A stretch of DNA of 64,000 bases from Psychrosphaera haliotis (GCF_039523615.1 NZ_BAAAFQ010000007.1:1-64000), one strand, 5' to 3'; positions 50,080 to 60,372 are shown, numbered from the stretch's first letter. The notes: generated from the sequence alone by a model not told the origin. Program-made: numbers and translations.

Positions 50080-52941
50080 ATGAAAGCATGGAAGATTTCA
50101 CTAGTTGCGGCCGCTTTACTGTCTGGTTGTGACGTACCATCAAAGAGCCAAAATACTGAGCAGCAAGTAGCCGCTCAAGAGATTGCTGGCTTTAAGATAT
50201 TAGACCAAGTTAACGCCGAACCAGGCAAAACTGCCATCCCTTATAAAAAGTTCAAACTAGACAATGGTCTAACGGTTATTCTTCATCAAGATGATTCAGA
50301 TCCGTTAGTTCACGTTGACGTAACTTATCACGTAGGTTCAGGCCGTGAAGACATTGGTAAGTCAGGTTTCGCCCATTTCTTTGAACATATGATGTTCCAA
50401 GGCTCTGAAAATGTAGCTGATGAAGAACACTTTAAAATTATCACTGAAGCCGGTGGTACTTTAAATGGCACAACAAATACCGACCGCACAAACTACTTTG
50501 AAACGGTTCCTGCGAATCAGCTAGAAAAAATGCTGTGGTTAGAATCAGACAGAATGGGTTACCTTTTAGACGCAGTTACTCAAGAGAAGTTTGAAGTCCA
50601 ACGTGAAACAGTAAAAAATGAACGCGGTCAAAGAGTTGATAACCGTCCATACGGAAGATTAAACGAGCGTGTTTCTGCAGCTTTATATCCAGAAGGTCAT
50701 CCTTATTCATGGCCGGTTATTGGTTATATGGAAGACTTAAACCGAGTTAATGTGAACGATCTGAAAGCGTTTTTCTTACGCTGGTACGGTCCAAACAATG
50801 CAACTATCACAATTGGTGGTGACATTGATGAAGCTAAAACTCTTGAGTTAGTGAATAAGTATTTTGGAAGCATTCCAAAAGGCCCAGAAGTTAAAATGCC
50901 TGAGAAGGCGCCAGTAACGTTAGATGCTGATAGATATATCTCCATGGAAGATAACGTTCACTTACCACTACTTTATATGTCTTACCCTACGGTTCATATT
51001 CGCCATGAAGATGAAGCGCCAATGGATATTTTGGCTGAGATTTTAGGCGGCGGAAAAACATCACTGCTTTACAAGAACTTAGTTAAGAATCAATTTGCAG
51101 TTCAAGCGTCGGTAAGTCACCCATGTTCAGAGCTAGCTTGCACGCTAAACATGTTTGCTTTACCTAACCCTGCAGCGGGCAAGTCACTGGCTGATTTAGA
51201 AAAAATCATTAGAGATTCGATGACTGAATTTGAAACTCGCGGTGTGTTAGATGATGACTTACTTAAAGTAAAAGCCAATATGGAAGCGTCTTTCATCTTT
51301 GGTTTACAAAGTGTTTCAGGAAAAGTAAGCCAGCTAGCAAGCAATGAAATTTTTACGGGTAACCCAAACTATATTGAAAAAGACATTGCTCGTTACGCAA
51401 ATGTAACCAAAGCCGATGTAATGCGAGTTTATAAAGAATATATCAAAGGTAAACATGCAGTGATCATGAGTGTCGTGCCTAAAGGCAAACTTGATACTAT
51501 TGCTCATGAAGACACTTATGTAACGCCAGAGCGCACTATTCCTGAGCTTAAAAACGCTACAGCCGATGACTTAAACGTACGCGTCGCTAAATCTAATTTT
51601 GATAGAAGCACAATGCCAACAGCCGGAGCAAATAAGCCAGTAGACGTGCCAGAGATGTGGCAAGTTACTACAACTAATGGTTTATCTGTTTTAGGTGCTC
51701 AAAGTATCGAAACACCAACAACGTCAATGTTAATTAAAATTCCAGCTGGTCACTTTTATGAGTCAAAAGAGCAAGCCGGATTATCTAACTTATTAGCGTC
51801 AATGTTTGCTGAATCAACAACTCAGCGTTCTGCAGAAGACATGAGCAAAGAGCTGCGTAAACTGGGTAGCAACGTTTATATTAGTGAAGATAATAATTAC
51901 ATTAACGTTAACGTAAATGCACTGAGTAAAAACTTAGATAAAACATTAGCGTTGGTGAATGAAAAACTAATGAATCCGGCTTTTGATGAAGCAGAGTTTG
52001 CTCGTGTTAAAAATAATGTATTGCAACAGTTCAATAATGCTAAAAAAGATGCGGGTTATTTAGCATCAACAGCTTATGCTCAAATCCTATTTGGTGATTC
52101 TATTGCTGGAGTTCCTTCTGATGGTAATGAAGCTACTGTTGCCAACATTACTTTAGCGGACGTAAAAGCGTTTTATGCAAAACACATAAAACCAAAAGGC
52201 TCACAGCTTATTGTGGTTTCTGATCTGCCACAAGCGTCTATTAATAAGTCGTTGTCTGCGTTTGCAAAATGGAAAGGCGAAGCGCCAAAGCTTGAGTTAA
52301 ATTTACCTGCCGTTGAGTTAGATAAAGGTACGGTTTATTTAGTAAATAAAGACAACGCCGCTCAATCGGCTATTAGGATTGGCAAGCGCGGTCTTACGCA
52401 AGATATTACAGGTGAGTTTTATAAAGCGAGCCTAATGAACTTTGCGTTAGGTGGTGCATTTAATAGCCGTATTAACCTTAACTTGAGAGAAGATAAAGGT
52501 TATACCTATGGTGCTCGCTCTCGTTTTTGGGGCGACAAAAATACCGGTGGTTATACAGCTAGTGCGGAAGTTCGAGCTGATGCGACGGACAAATCGATAG
52601 AGGAGTTTGTTAAAGAAATTTCCACATATCAAGCGTCGGGTATTACGCCGGAAGAACTAAACTTTATGCGCTTAGCAATTAACCAAGGTGATGCATTAAA
52701 ATATGAAACACCTCGCGCAAAGTTAGGCTTTTTAGCACAAATACTAGAACATGATTTAGCACCTACTTTTGTAGATACTAGAAATGAAATTGTGGCTGGC
52801 ATTAGTCAAAAAGAAATTAATGAATTAGCGAAAAAGCATTTAATCATTAACGACATGATAATGGTTGTTGTAGGTGGTGCAAAAACGTTAAAGCCAAAAC
52901 TAGAAGCAATGGACCTTAAAGTGGTTGATTACTCAATCTAA
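50080..52941 (+). CDS. M16 zinc protease lipoprotein (two-copy, pitrilysin type)
   Basis: A 953-residue secreted protease with a lipobox LSGC (Cys17). The N-terminal M16 copy carries HFFEH (residues 99-103), the inverted zinc motif HxxEH with its catalytic Glu, and the third ligand in VKNERGQRVDN. The C-terminal copy (from about 520) lacks the zinc site, which is normal: two halves form a closed chamber. Its barrel is in the envelope. The role is probably degrading small peptides; the substrate is unknown. A long Ala-rich linker separates the halves. A terminator follows directly. Confidence 0.95.
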   Translation: MKAWKISLVAAALLSGCDVPSKSQNTEQQVAAQEIAGFKILDQVNAEPGKTAIPYKKFKLDNGLTVILHQDDSDPLVHVDVTYHVGSGREDIGKSGFAHFFEHMMFQGSENVADEEHFKIITEAGGTLNGTTNTDRTNYFETVPANQLEKMLWLESDRMGYLLDAVTQEKFEVQRETVKNERGQRVDNRPYGRLNERVSAALYPEGHPYSWPVIGYMEDLNRVNVNDLKAFFLRWYGPNNATITIGGDIDEAKTLELVNKYFGSIPKGPEVKMPEKAPVTLDADRYISMEDNVHLPLLYMSYPTVHIRHEDEAPMDILAEILGGGKTSLLYKNLVKNQFAVQASVSHPCSELACTLNMFALPNPAAGKSLADLEKIIRDSMTEFETRGVLDDDLLKVKANMEASFIFGLQSVSGKVSQLASNEIFTGNPNYIEKDIARYANVTKADVMRVYKEYIKGKHAVIMSVVPKGKLDTIAHEDTYVTPERTIPELKNATADDLNVRVAKSNFDRSTMPTAGANKPVDVPEMWQVTTTNGLSVLGAQSIETPTTSMLIKIPAGHFYESKEQAGLSNLLASMFAESTTQRSAEDMSKELRKLGSNVYISEDNNYINVNVNALSKNLDKTLALVNEKLMNPAFDEAEFARVKNNVLQQFNNAKKDAGYLASTAYAQILFGDSIAGVPSDGNEATVANITLADVKAFYAKHIKPKGSQLIVVSDLPQASINKSLSAFAKWKGEAPKLELNLPAVELDKGTVYLVNKDNAAQSAIRIGKRGLTQDITGEFYKASLMNFALGGAFNSRINLNLREDKGYTYGARSRFWGDKNTGGYTASAEVRADATDKSIEEFVKEISTYQASGITPEELNFMRLAINQGDALKYETPRAKLGFLAQILEHDLAPTFVDTRNEIVAGISQKEINELAKKHLIINDMIMVVVGGAKTLKPKLEAMDLKVVDYSI

Positions 52942-52963
52942 TCACTTTTAATTATCCAGAACG

Positions 52964-52994
52964 AAAAAACCAAGGAATACTCCTTGGTTTTTTT
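52964..52994 (+). terminator. terminator of the M16 protease gene
   Basis: AAAAAACCAAGGA (52964-52976) pairs with TCCTTGGTTTTTT (52981-52993) around the loop ATAC, giving a 13-bp stem with a T run. The A run on the left also lets it act on the other strand. Confidence 0.92.
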
Positions 52995-53000
52995 ATGTCT

Positions 53001-53031
53001 ACTGATTACTGATTACTGATTACTGATTACT
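53001..53031. repeat. four-copy heptamer repeat (ACTGATT)
   Basis: ACTGATT is repeated at 53001, 53008, 53015 and 53022, with a partial fifth copy (ACT at 53029-53031). It lies just past the protease terminator and before the convergent lipoprotein gene. Confidence 0.92.
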
Positions 53032-53054
53032 TGTTGAATGTGAACAAGTCGTCA

Positions 53055-53333
53055 TCACTGTTTGCTTTTCGCCTTTTTAATTGACTCAGCACAAGCCTTT
53101 TCCGCCATGCGAAGGGCTCTGTCGATAGCTGCTTGATCGTTCGCAGCTTTGGCTTCGGATACGTCAATTTGTGCATTCTGGCAACTGTCAGTGCGTTTTT
53201 TCTTAAGTTCTTTTTCTTCTATTACGCGGGTTTCTGAATCATAGCTCGCCTGCATATTACTGCAGCCAATAACAATAATAGTGATGCCAGCACTTAAGCT
53301 TACTTTTATTATTTTTGTTAGCGTTTTATTCAT
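53055..53333 (-). CDS. small lysine-rich lipoprotein
   Basis: A 92-residue protein with a signal peptide and lipobox-like VIGC (Cys24), followed by a helical, charged mature part (KELKKKRTDSCQNAQIDVSEAKAANDQAAIDRALRMAEKACAESIKKAKSKQ) with two Cys. It may form a coiled coil in the periplasm. No family is recognised. It is downstream of the DUF4239 gene by 36 bp on the same strand, so possibly cotranscribed. Confidence 0.6.
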   Translation of the reverse strand: MNKTLTKIIKVSLSAGITIIVIGCSNMQASYDSETRVIEEKELKKKRTDSCQNAQIDVSEAKAANDQAAIDRALRMAEKACAESIKKAKSKQ

Positions 53334-53369
53334 TGTCCAACTCCTTATGAATATTAAAGTTCAGCCTAA

Positions 53370-54125
53370 CTAATAAGGCTGTTGCTGCAAATAGAGCAGA
53401 GGTGATTGGTCTATTTTAATCAAACCTCTTTTGGGCCTGTCTAAATCAATAATGATAAATACAATCAAAGTGATAAGTAAGGATACCATAGATATTTGCA
53501 TCATCATTCTTGAGCCACTAAGGCCAACTGAATAGCCTAAAATGGTGACGGCCGATAAGAACACTACAAACAGTAATATTAGTACAACGTCAGGCACGTG
53601 CATTTTGATTAAGGCGTTTCGAGTATTTTGCTGTTCAATCACTTTAATTATCTTAGATCTAAAATCACTACTTTCAGATACCTCAAGTAACTGTTTTTGC
53701 ACTCGGACTGACTCAAGGTGAAGTTGCGTGCGATGGCTTTCATCAACAATACTTGTTTTACTCAATTCAGATTTTATCTCGACATATTCTGTAAGTAATT
53801 TGTTTGCCCTATAAGCCTCTGTAACCGGTAAAAATTTAGATTCGATGATGGTCGATTGAATAACATTAGCTTCTTCAATAACGGCAATGCTTCGTGTTTT
53901 ATATCTGTCCATAGACATACTAAATGTAAAGCCCAGTAACAGCGCAAGTAAGCCAAGTATTGATGCTTGAATGGAGCCCGTTAGCGACTTCACTTCTTCA
54001 GGGGTTTGTTTTTGTACAAACCGGCCAATACGGAACCCAAATTCATTGAATAAAATAATGTTAATGAATAAACAAACGGCAATGGTGACGCTGCTGAATT
54101 GATATAGCCAACTTAGCTCTGGCAT
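53370..54125 (-). CDS. DUF4239-like (bestrophin-related) membrane protein
   Basis: A 251-residue protein with four membrane helices: two in the N-terminal third (about 8-28 and 52-72) and two near the C-terminus (about 180-200 and 208-228), with a soluble helical domain between. The pattern QTPEEVKSLTGSIQASILGLLALLLGFTFSMSMDRYKTRSIAVIEEAN is typical of DUF4239, which is related to bestrophin channels. The start is the ATG at 54125 with AAGGA upstream; the first codons of the longer frame lie inside the terminator of prpF. Function unknown. Confidence 0.8.
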   Translation of the reverse strand: MPELSWLYQFSSVTIAVCLFINIILFNEFGFRIGRFVQKQTPEEVKSLTGSIQASILGLLALLLGFTFSMSMDRYKTRSIAVIEEANVIQSTIIESKFLPVTEAYRANKLLTEYVEIKSELSKTSIVDESHRTQLHLESVRVQKQLLEVSESSDFRSKIIKVIEQQNTRNALIKMHVPDVVLILLFVVFLSAVTILGYSVGLSGSRMMMQISMVSLLITLIVFIIIDLDRPKRGLIKIDQSPLLYLQQQPY

Positions 54126-54140
54126 AGATATAGTTTCCTT

Positions 54141-54166
54141 AAAAAAGCCACCCAAAAGGTGGCTTC
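54141..54166 (-). terminator. terminator of the prp operon
   Basis: AAGCCACC (54145-54152) and GGTGGCTT (54158-54165) form an 8-bp stem with a 5-nt loop. On the minus strand a T run follows (A run 54141-54146). It lies just after the prpF stop codon (54174). Confidence 0.88.
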
Positions 54167-54173
54167 GTTTATA

Positions 54174-55367
54174 TTAACGTTGAGGCACTCTTACCCAGCC
54201 TTCCATTAAGACCCGCGCACTGCGACTCATAATAGCTTTCTTAACTTGCCAATTACCATCTAGCATTTCGGCTTCAGCACCAACTTTTAAGGTACCACTT
54301 GGGTGACCAAAAGTAACAGCCTGTCTGTTCTTTCCACCTGCTGCTAAATTAACAAGCGTATTTGGAATAGCGGCTGCAGTGCCAATTGCAACAGCGGCTG
54401 TGCCCATCATAGCATGATGAAGTTTACCCATAGACAATGCACGAACAGACACATCTATATCAGCTTTGGCGATGTGTTTACCACTTGAGGTAACATAATC
54501 TGCTGGTGGAGCAACAAAGGCAACTTTTGGCGTATGCTGGCGTGCAACGGCCTCGCTAATGTTTTGAATTAGGCCCATTTTAACCGCGCCGTGTGCTCTA
54601 ATATGTTCAAAACGCGCTAATGCGGCGTCGTCATTATTAATAGCTTCTTGTAATTCTGTGCCGGTATAACCTATATCGGCTGCATTAAGGAAAATAGTTG
54701 GTATGCCAGCATTGATCATAGTGGCTTTATAGGTCGCAGCAGGAAAATCACCGATTGCAGGCACTTCTAACTCATCCACTACGTTACCTGTAGGGAACAT
54801 AGCGCCTTCACCGTCAGCTGGATTTAAAAATTGCACTTCCACTTCTGCTGCTGGAAAGGTAACGCCATCAAGCTCAAAATCACCGGTTTCCTGAACTTCG
54901 CCATCGGTCATAGGGACTTGGGCAATAATGGTTTTACCAATATTAGCCTGCCAAATTCGAACCGTCGCAATGCCGTCTTTTGGAATTCGTTCGGCGTCAA
55001 CTAAACCATTTGAAATGGCAAACGTACCAACTGCGGCGGTTAAGTTTCCACAGTTACCGCTCCAATCAATAAAAGGTTTATCTATAGCAACCTGTCCAAA
55101 TAAGTAATCAACATCGTGATCCGCTTTATTGCTTTGCGATAATATTACCGTTTTACTTGTGCTTGATGTTGCTCCGCCCATACCGTCTGTGTGCTTTCCG
55201 TATGGATCTGGGCTACCAATCACTCTAAGTAAAATCGCGTCACGCGCTTCGCCTGGTTCTTGAGCTTCTAGTGGTAAGTCGTCTAAACTAAAAAAGACAC
55301 CTTTACTGGTGCCGCCGCGCATATAAGTGGCTGGAATTTTTATCTGAGGCAAATGTGTTGAAGACAT
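54174..55367 (-). CDS. prpF: 2-methylaconitate isomerase PrpF
   Basis: PrpF converts the product of AcnD (2-methyl-trans-aconitate) to 2-methyl-cis-aconitate, allowing the AcnD route of the methylcitrate cycle. The 397-residue protein has the diaminopimelate-epimerase-like fold, with IPATYMRGGTSKGVFFSLDDLP at the N-terminus, DWSGNCGNLTAAVGTFAI (active-site Cys) and MINAGIPTIFLNAADIGYTG. The start is the ATG at 55367, which has a perfect AAGGAGGAACGT site; the frame opens 17 codons upstream. It is the last gene of the prp operon, followed by a terminator. Confidence 0.95.
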   Translation of the reverse strand: MSSTHLPQIKIPATYMRGGTSKGVFFSLDDLPLEAQEPGEARDAILLRVIGSPDPYGKHTDGMGGATSSTSKTVILSQSNKADHDVDYLFGQVAIDKPFIDWSGNCGNLTAAVGTFAISNGLVDAERIPKDGIATVRIWQANIGKTIIAQVPMTDGEVQETGDFELDGVTFPAAEVEVQFLNPADGEGAMFPTGNVVDELEVPAIGDFPAATYKATMINAGIPTIFLNAADIGYTGTELQEAINNDDAALARFEHIRAHGAVKMGLIQNISEAVARQHTPKVAFVAPPADYVTSSGKHIAKADIDVSVRALSMGKLHHAMMGTAAVAIGTAAAIPNTLVNLAAGGKNRQAVTFGHPSGTLKVGAEAEMLDGNWQVKKAIMSRSARVLMEGWVRVPQR

Positions 55368-55464
55368 TACGTTCCTCCTTATGTTTGTATGAGATGAAAA
55401 GCGGCAAGTTAAACTCACCGCTTTATATTAGAATCTTAACCGTATATACCAGTTAGCTCATAAT

Positions 55465-58056
55465 TTAGCTGTGTTGGGATTCTAGGAAGTCTTGTGCAAA
55501 ACGTTGTAATACACCGCCAGCAGCATAAATAGAAACTTCTTCTGCAGTGTCTAAGCGACACTTAACCGGAACCTCAACAGAACTGCCATCTTTGCGATTA
55601 ACAACAACTGCTAACGTTGCGCCAGGCGTTGGTTCGCCTTTAACATCATAAGTTTCAGTGCCGTCCAAACCTAATGTCTTGCGTGTTGTGCCAGGCATAA
55701 ACTCAAGCGGTAAAACGCCCATACCAATCAAGTTAGTACGGTGAATACGCTCAAATCCTTCGGCTACAATTACTTCTACACCCGCTAAACGAACACCTTT
55801 AGCAGCCCAATCTCGAGAAGAGCCTTGACCGTAATCGGCACCCGCAACAATAATGAGCGGCTGCTTGCGTTCCATGTAGGTTTCAATCGCTTCCCACATA
55901 CGCGTTACTTTGCCTTCAGGCTCAATTCGAGCAAAAGAACCTTGCTTAACCTGTCCATTCTCTTGAACCATTTCATTCAATAGTTTTGGGTTGGCAAAAG
56001 TGGCGCGTTGCGCCGTTAAGTGATCGCCTCGGTGCGTTGCGTAACTGTTAAAGTCTTCTTCCGGTAAACCCATTTTATGCAGGTATTCGCCGGCTGCGCT
56101 GTCCATCATAATGGCATTTGAAGGCGATAAGTGATCCGTGGTGATGTTATCACCAAGCACAGCTAATGGACGCAAGCCCTTCATTGTGCGTTCACCCGCT
56201 AACGCACCTTCCCAATAAGGAGGACGACGAATGTACGTGCTTTGCGGACGCCAGTCATATAATGGGTCGTTATCTTCACCATAATCTACCGTTAGGTCGA
56301 ACATTGGCTCGTAAACCTTACGGAACTGCTCAGGTTTAACGCTCGCTTTAATTACAGCATCAATTTCTTCATCATTTGGCCACAAGTCTTTAAGAGTAAT
56401 TGGGTTACCGTCTTTATCGTGTCCTAAAATGTCTTTTTCGATGTCAAAGCGAATCGTACCGGCAATAGCATAAGCAACAACAAGTGGTGGTGATGCCAAG
56501 AAGGCTTGATCTGCATGAGGGTGAATACGGCCATCGAAGTTTCTGTTACCAGATAGAACCGCGGTGCTGTATAAATCACGATCTTTAATTTCTTGCGCAA
56601 TTTTAGGGTCTAGTGCGCCACTCATACCATTACAAGAAGTACAGGCATAAGCAACAACACCAAAGCCTAGTTGCTCTAATTCAGGCAATAAGTTTGCCTC
56701 TTCTAAATACATAGTTACGGCTTTAGAGCCTGGCGCTAATGAAGACTTAACCCAAGGCTTGCGTAACAGGCCATGTTTGTTTGCGTTTCGAGCTATCAGG
56801 CCAGCTGCAACCATGTTGCGTGGATTACTGGTATTAGTACAACTTGTAATAGCCGCGATAATAACTGCGCCATCGGGCATTTTGCCTTCTTCATTCTCAA
56901 CAATGCCGGCAATACCTTTTGACTTTAAGTCAGTGGTTGCAACACGAGCATGAGGATTTGAAGGGCCAGCCATATTACGAACAACACTAGAAAGGTCAAA
57001 CGTCAGAACACGTTCGTATTCGGCTTCAACCATTTCATCAGCCCACAGGCCAGTTTGTTTTGCGTAGTTTTCAACTAATTTCACTTGGTCGTCTTCACGG
57101 CCAGTTAGCGTTAAATAGTCAATAGTTTGCTGATCTATGTAGAACATTGCAGCTGTGGCACCAAATTCTGGTGTCATGTTGGAAATGGTCGCTCTATCGC
57201 CTAGCGTTAGTGCATTTGCGCCTTCACCAAAGAATTCCAAGTATGAAGAGACAACACGTTCATTACGTAGAAACTCTGTTAACGCTAAAACAATATCTGT
57301 GCTGGTAATGCCTGGCTGAGGTTTGCCAGTAAGTTCAACACCAATAATATCTGGTAAACGCATGTAAGACGCACGGCCTAACATTACGCTTTCTGCTTCA
57401 AGACCACCAACTCCAACCGCAATAACGCCTAACGCGTCAACCATAGGTGTGTGGCTATCGGTTCCAACTAGCGTGTCAGGAAAGGCAACACCATCACGGT
57501 TTTGAATAACCGGTGACATACGCTCTAAGTTAATTTGGTGCATGATGCCGTTACCTGGAGGGATAACGTCAACGTTTTTAAATGCAGTTTTAGTCCAGTT
57601 GATAAAGTGAAAACGGTCTTCGTTACGGCGGTCTTCAATTGCGCGGTTTTTCTCAAACGCGTCTTTTTCAAATCCTGCGTGTTCTACGGCTAACGAGTGA
57701 TCAACAATTAACTGCGTTGGGACAACCGGGTTTACTTTGGCCGGGTCGCCACCTTTTTCAGCAATGGCATCACGTAAGCCAGCTAAATCAACTAATGCTG
57801 TTTGGCCAAGAATATCATGACACACAACGCGGGCAGGGAACCAAGGGAAATCTAAGTCGCGTTTGCGCTCGATTAATTGCGTTAATGAGTCCGTCAGTTT
57901 ATCTTCCGGGCATTTTCGTACTAGGTTTTCTGCTAGTACTTTTGATGTATAAGGTAATTTTGCATAAGCGCCTGGCTTAATGGCATCGACTGCTTCTTTA
58001 GTATCGAAAAAGTCGATACCTGCATTTGGTAGTGGCTTTCTGTAATTCATATTCAT
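55465..58056 (-). CDS. acnD: Fe/S-dependent 2-methylisocitrate dehydratase AcnD
   Basis: AcnD dehydrates 2-methylcitrate in propionate breakdown; it is an aconitase-A-like protein with a 4Fe-4S cluster. The 863-residue protein shows AITSCTNTSNPRNMVAAGLIARNA and YACTSCNGMSG (cluster cysteines), VGTDSHTPMVDALGVIAVGVGGLEAE, and GADYGQGSSRDWAAKGVRLAGV. The start is put at ATG 58056 because the TTG at 58068 lacks a site; ATG 58050 is also possible. It lies between prpC and prpF. With PrpF, it replaces PrpD, which is absent here. Confidence 0.96.
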   Translation of the reverse strand: MNMNYRKPLPNAGIDFFDTKEAVDAIKPGAYAKLPYTSKVLAENLVRKCPEDKLTDSLTQLIERKRDLDFPWFPARVVCHDILGQTALVDLAGLRDAIAEKGGDPAKVNPVVPTQLIVDHSLAVEHAGFEKDAFEKNRAIEDRRNEDRFHFINWTKTAFKNVDVIPPGNGIMHQINLERMSPVIQNRDGVAFPDTLVGTDSHTPMVDALGVIAVGVGGLEAESVMLGRASYMRLPDIIGVELTGKPQPGITSTDIVLALTEFLRNERVVSSYLEFFGEGANALTLGDRATISNMTPEFGATAAMFYIDQQTIDYLTLTGREDDQVKLVENYAKQTGLWADEMVEAEYERVLTFDLSSVVRNMAGPSNPHARVATTDLKSKGIAGIVENEEGKMPDGAVIIAAITSCTNTSNPRNMVAAGLIARNANKHGLLRKPWVKSSLAPGSKAVTMYLEEANLLPELEQLGFGVVAYACTSCNGMSGALDPKIAQEIKDRDLYSTAVLSGNRNFDGRIHPHADQAFLASPPLVVAYAIAGTIRFDIEKDILGHDKDGNPITLKDLWPNDEEIDAVIKASVKPEQFRKVYEPMFDLTVDYGEDNDPLYDWRPQSTYIRRPPYWEGALAGERTMKGLRPLAVLGDNITTDHLSPSNAIMMDSAAGEYLHKMGLPEEDFNSYATHRGDHLTAQRATFANPKLLNEMVQENGQVKQGSFARIEPEGKVTRMWEAIETYMERKQPLIIVAGADYGQGSSRDWAAKGVRLAGVEVIVAEGFERIHRTNLIGMGVLPLEFMPGTTRKTLGLDGTETYDVKGEPTPGATLAVVVNRKDGSSVEVPVKCRLDTAEEVSIYAAGGVLQRFAQDFLESQHS

Positions 58057-58228
58057 TTTAATCACCAATTCATTGTTTTGAATGAATGTTGTTTGGTTTT
58101 ATAAAAAAGAAGCGGGAGTTTAAAAGTCCCGCACCTTTAGAGCATCAAATGCTTTAAAATGTTGAACCTACAAGTGTTTGTAAACTCAATTTAAAGCCTG
58201 ACGTTAGGGGTTTGCTATTGTCGAGGTA

Positions 58229-59350
58229 TTAACGCTCTGCAATTGGCGTTACTGGACGTAGCTCTTCACCTGTGTAATCTGCAGAAGGGCGAATGATGCG
58301 GTTGTCAGCACGTTGCTCCATAACATGTCCAGCCCAACCTGTAACGCGAGACATTACAAAGATAGGTGTAAACAATGGTGTAGGGATACCCATGAAGTGG
58401 TATGCAGACGCATGGAAGAAATCGGCATTACAGAATAAGCCTTTTTCACGCTTCATTACTTCTTCACAACGAACAGATACTGGGTATAAAACCGTATCGC
58501 CTACATCAGCTGCTAGCTTTTCAGCCCAACCTTTGATGATTTCGTTGCGAGGGTCAGAGTCAGAATAAACCGCGTGGCCAAAGCCCATGATTTTTTCTTT
58601 GCGCTCAAGTTTGCCCATCATTTCTTGTTCGGCATGATCAGCAGATGTGAAGCCTTCAATCATTTCCATCGCCGCTTCGTTTGCGCCACCGTGTAATGGA
58701 CCACGTAAAGAGCCAATCGCACCAGTTACACAAGAGTGCATGTCTGACAATGTTGACGCACAAACACGTGCAGTGAATGTTGACGCGTTAAACTCATGCT
58801 CAGCATAAAGAATTAAAGACACGTGCATTACTTGCTCATGCAATTCATTTGGCTTTTCACCGTGAAGCATATGTAGGAAGTGCGCGCCAATTGAGTCATC
58901 ATCTGTTTCAACATCAATACGAACGCCATCGTGTGAAAAGCGGTACCAGTAACAAATGATGCTTGGGAAGCTTGCTAATAAACGGTCAGTAACGTCTTGT
59001 TGTTGATCAAAGCTAGTTTCCATTTCTAGGTTACCAAGCATTGAACAACCTGTACGTAATACATCCATTGGGTGCGCGTTTGCAGGGATGCGCTCTAGCA
59101 CATCTTTAAGTGCTTGAGGAAGACCACGCATACCGTGAAGCTTCTTCTTATATGCATCAAGTTCAGACTGAGTTGGCAAGTTGCCTTTTAGAATTAGGTA
59201 CGCCACTTCTTCAAATTGACAGTTGTTCGCTAAATCTTTTACGTCATAACCACGGTAGGTTAAACCTGAACCTGACTTACCAACGGTTGAAAGGGCTGTT
59301 TTACCTGCAACTTGACCGCGAAGACCCGCGCCACTTAATACTTTAGCCAT
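58229..59350 (-). CDS. prpC: 2-methylcitrate synthase
   Basis: PrpC joins propionyl-CoA to oxaloacetate to give 2-methylcitrate. The 373-residue protein is a citrate-synthase-fold enzyme of the short bacterial type. Visible active-site parts: LTYRGYDVKDLA near the N-terminus, HGGANEAAMEMI (catalytic His), MGFGHAVYSDSDPRNEIIKGWAEKLA (second His) and FTPIFVMSRVTGWAGHVMEQ. It is third in the operon prpR-prpB-prpC-acnD-prpF, 143 bp downstream of prpB. The operon position favours methylcitrate over citrate synthase. Confidence 0.96.
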   Translation of the reverse strand: MAKVLSGAGLRGQVAGKTALSTVGKSGSGLTYRGYDVKDLANNCQFEEVAYLILKGNLPTQSELDAYKKKLHGMRGLPQALKDVLERIPANAHPMDVLRTGCSMLGNLEMETSFDQQQDVTDRLLASFPSIICYWYRFSHDGVRIDVETDDDSIGAHFLHMLHGEKPNELHEQVMHVSLILYAEHEFNASTFTARVCASTLSDMHSCVTGAIGSLRGPLHGGANEAAMEMIEGFTSADHAEQEMMGKLERKEKIMGFGHAVYSDSDPRNEIIKGWAEKLAADVGDTVLYPVSVRCEEVMKREKGLFCNADFFHASAYHFMGIPTPLFTPIFVMSRVTGWAGHVMEQRADNRIIRPSADYTGEELRPVTPIAER

Positions 59351-59493
59351 GATTTCTCTCCTGAGTTAACCTGTTAAATTTATTCATGTTGAGCGCCTTA
59401 TTTACGACGCTTTATTATTTTTTAAGCGAGCCAAAAATTGACTCACTTTTTATCTAGTTGTACTAATCAATATTTATAAATTGACTGTTTTTA

Positions 59494-60372
59494 TTACTTA
59501 TTTTTGCCTTCGGCAAATAGTGAATCTAGCTTTTGCTCGTAGTCGTGATACCCAAGGTAATCATACAAGTCCATACGAGTTTGCATTGAATCTACTACGG
59601 CTTTTTGATCGCCATCGTTCAAAATATGTTTATAAACATTCTCAGCAGCTTTATTCATTGCGCGGAACGCACTTAATGGATAAAGAACCATGTCGCAGCC
59701 CCATTCACCTAGCTGTTCTTTGTTCCAAAGTTCAGTTTTACCAAACTCTGTGATGTTCGCTAGAATTGGCACATCTAACGCATCAGAGAATGCACGGTAA
59801 TGCTCTTCTGTTTGCACAGCTTCAGCAAAAATACCGTCGGCACCGGCAGCAACATACGCTTTAGCACGGGCAATAGCCGCTTCTAAACCTTCTTGTGCAA
59901 AAGAATCTGTACGCGCCATGATGAAAAAGTCTGGATCAGTACGAGCATCAACCGCCGCTTTTATACGGTCAACCATTTCAGCAGTAGACACGATTTCTTT
60001 GTTAGGACGGTGACCACAACGCTTTTGCGCCACTTGGTCTTCCATGTGAACGGCAGCTGCACCAGCTTTTTCCATATCACGAATGGTTTTGGCAATATTA
60101 AATGCGCCACCCCAACCAGTATCAATATCCACCATTAATGGTAGGTCACAGGCAGATGTAATGCGCTGTACGTCAACAATAACGTCATTTAATGAAGTCA
60201 TACCTAAATCAGGCAGACCATATGATGCGTTAGCAACACCGCCGCCAGAAAGGTAAATAGCTTGGTGGCCAATTTGTTTAGCCATCATTGCTGAGTACGC
60301 GTTAATTGTGCCTACAATTTGTAGAGGTTTGTTGTTTATTAATGCTTGGCGAAACTTCTTACCTGCGCTCAT
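59494..60372 (-). CDS. prpB: methylisocitrate lyase
   Basis: PrpB splits 2-methylisocitrate into pyruvate and succinate, the last step of the methylcitrate cycle. The 292-residue protein is of the isocitrate-lyase/PEP-mutase superfamily: MSAGKKFRQALINNKPLQIVGTINAYSAMMAKQIG, YLSGGGVANASYGLPDLGMTSL, the Mg-binding DIDTGWGG, and the catalytic loop QKRCGHRPNK with its Cys. MARTDSFAQEGLEAAIARAKAYVAAGAD follows. It is the first enzyme gene of the operon, 53 bp after the regulator gene. Confidence 0.97.
   Translation of the reverse strand: MSAGKKFRQALINNKPLQIVGTINAYSAMMAKQIGHQAIYLSGGGVANASYGLPDLGMTSLNDVIVDVQRITSACDLPLMVDIDTGWGGAFNIAKTIRDMEKAGAAAVHMEDQVAQKRCGHRPNKEIVSTAEMVDRIKAAVDARTDPDFFIMARTDSFAQEGLEAAIARAKAYVAAGADGIFAEAVQTEEHYRAFSDALDVPILANITEFGKTELWNKEQLGEWGCDMVLYPLSAFRAMNKAAENVYKHILNDGDQKAVVDSMQTRMDLYDYLGYHDYEQKLDSLFAEGKNK

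Noticed and set aside
57639..57980. Plus-strand open frame inside acnD
   Set aside because: Shadow of a strongly conserved gene on the other strand.
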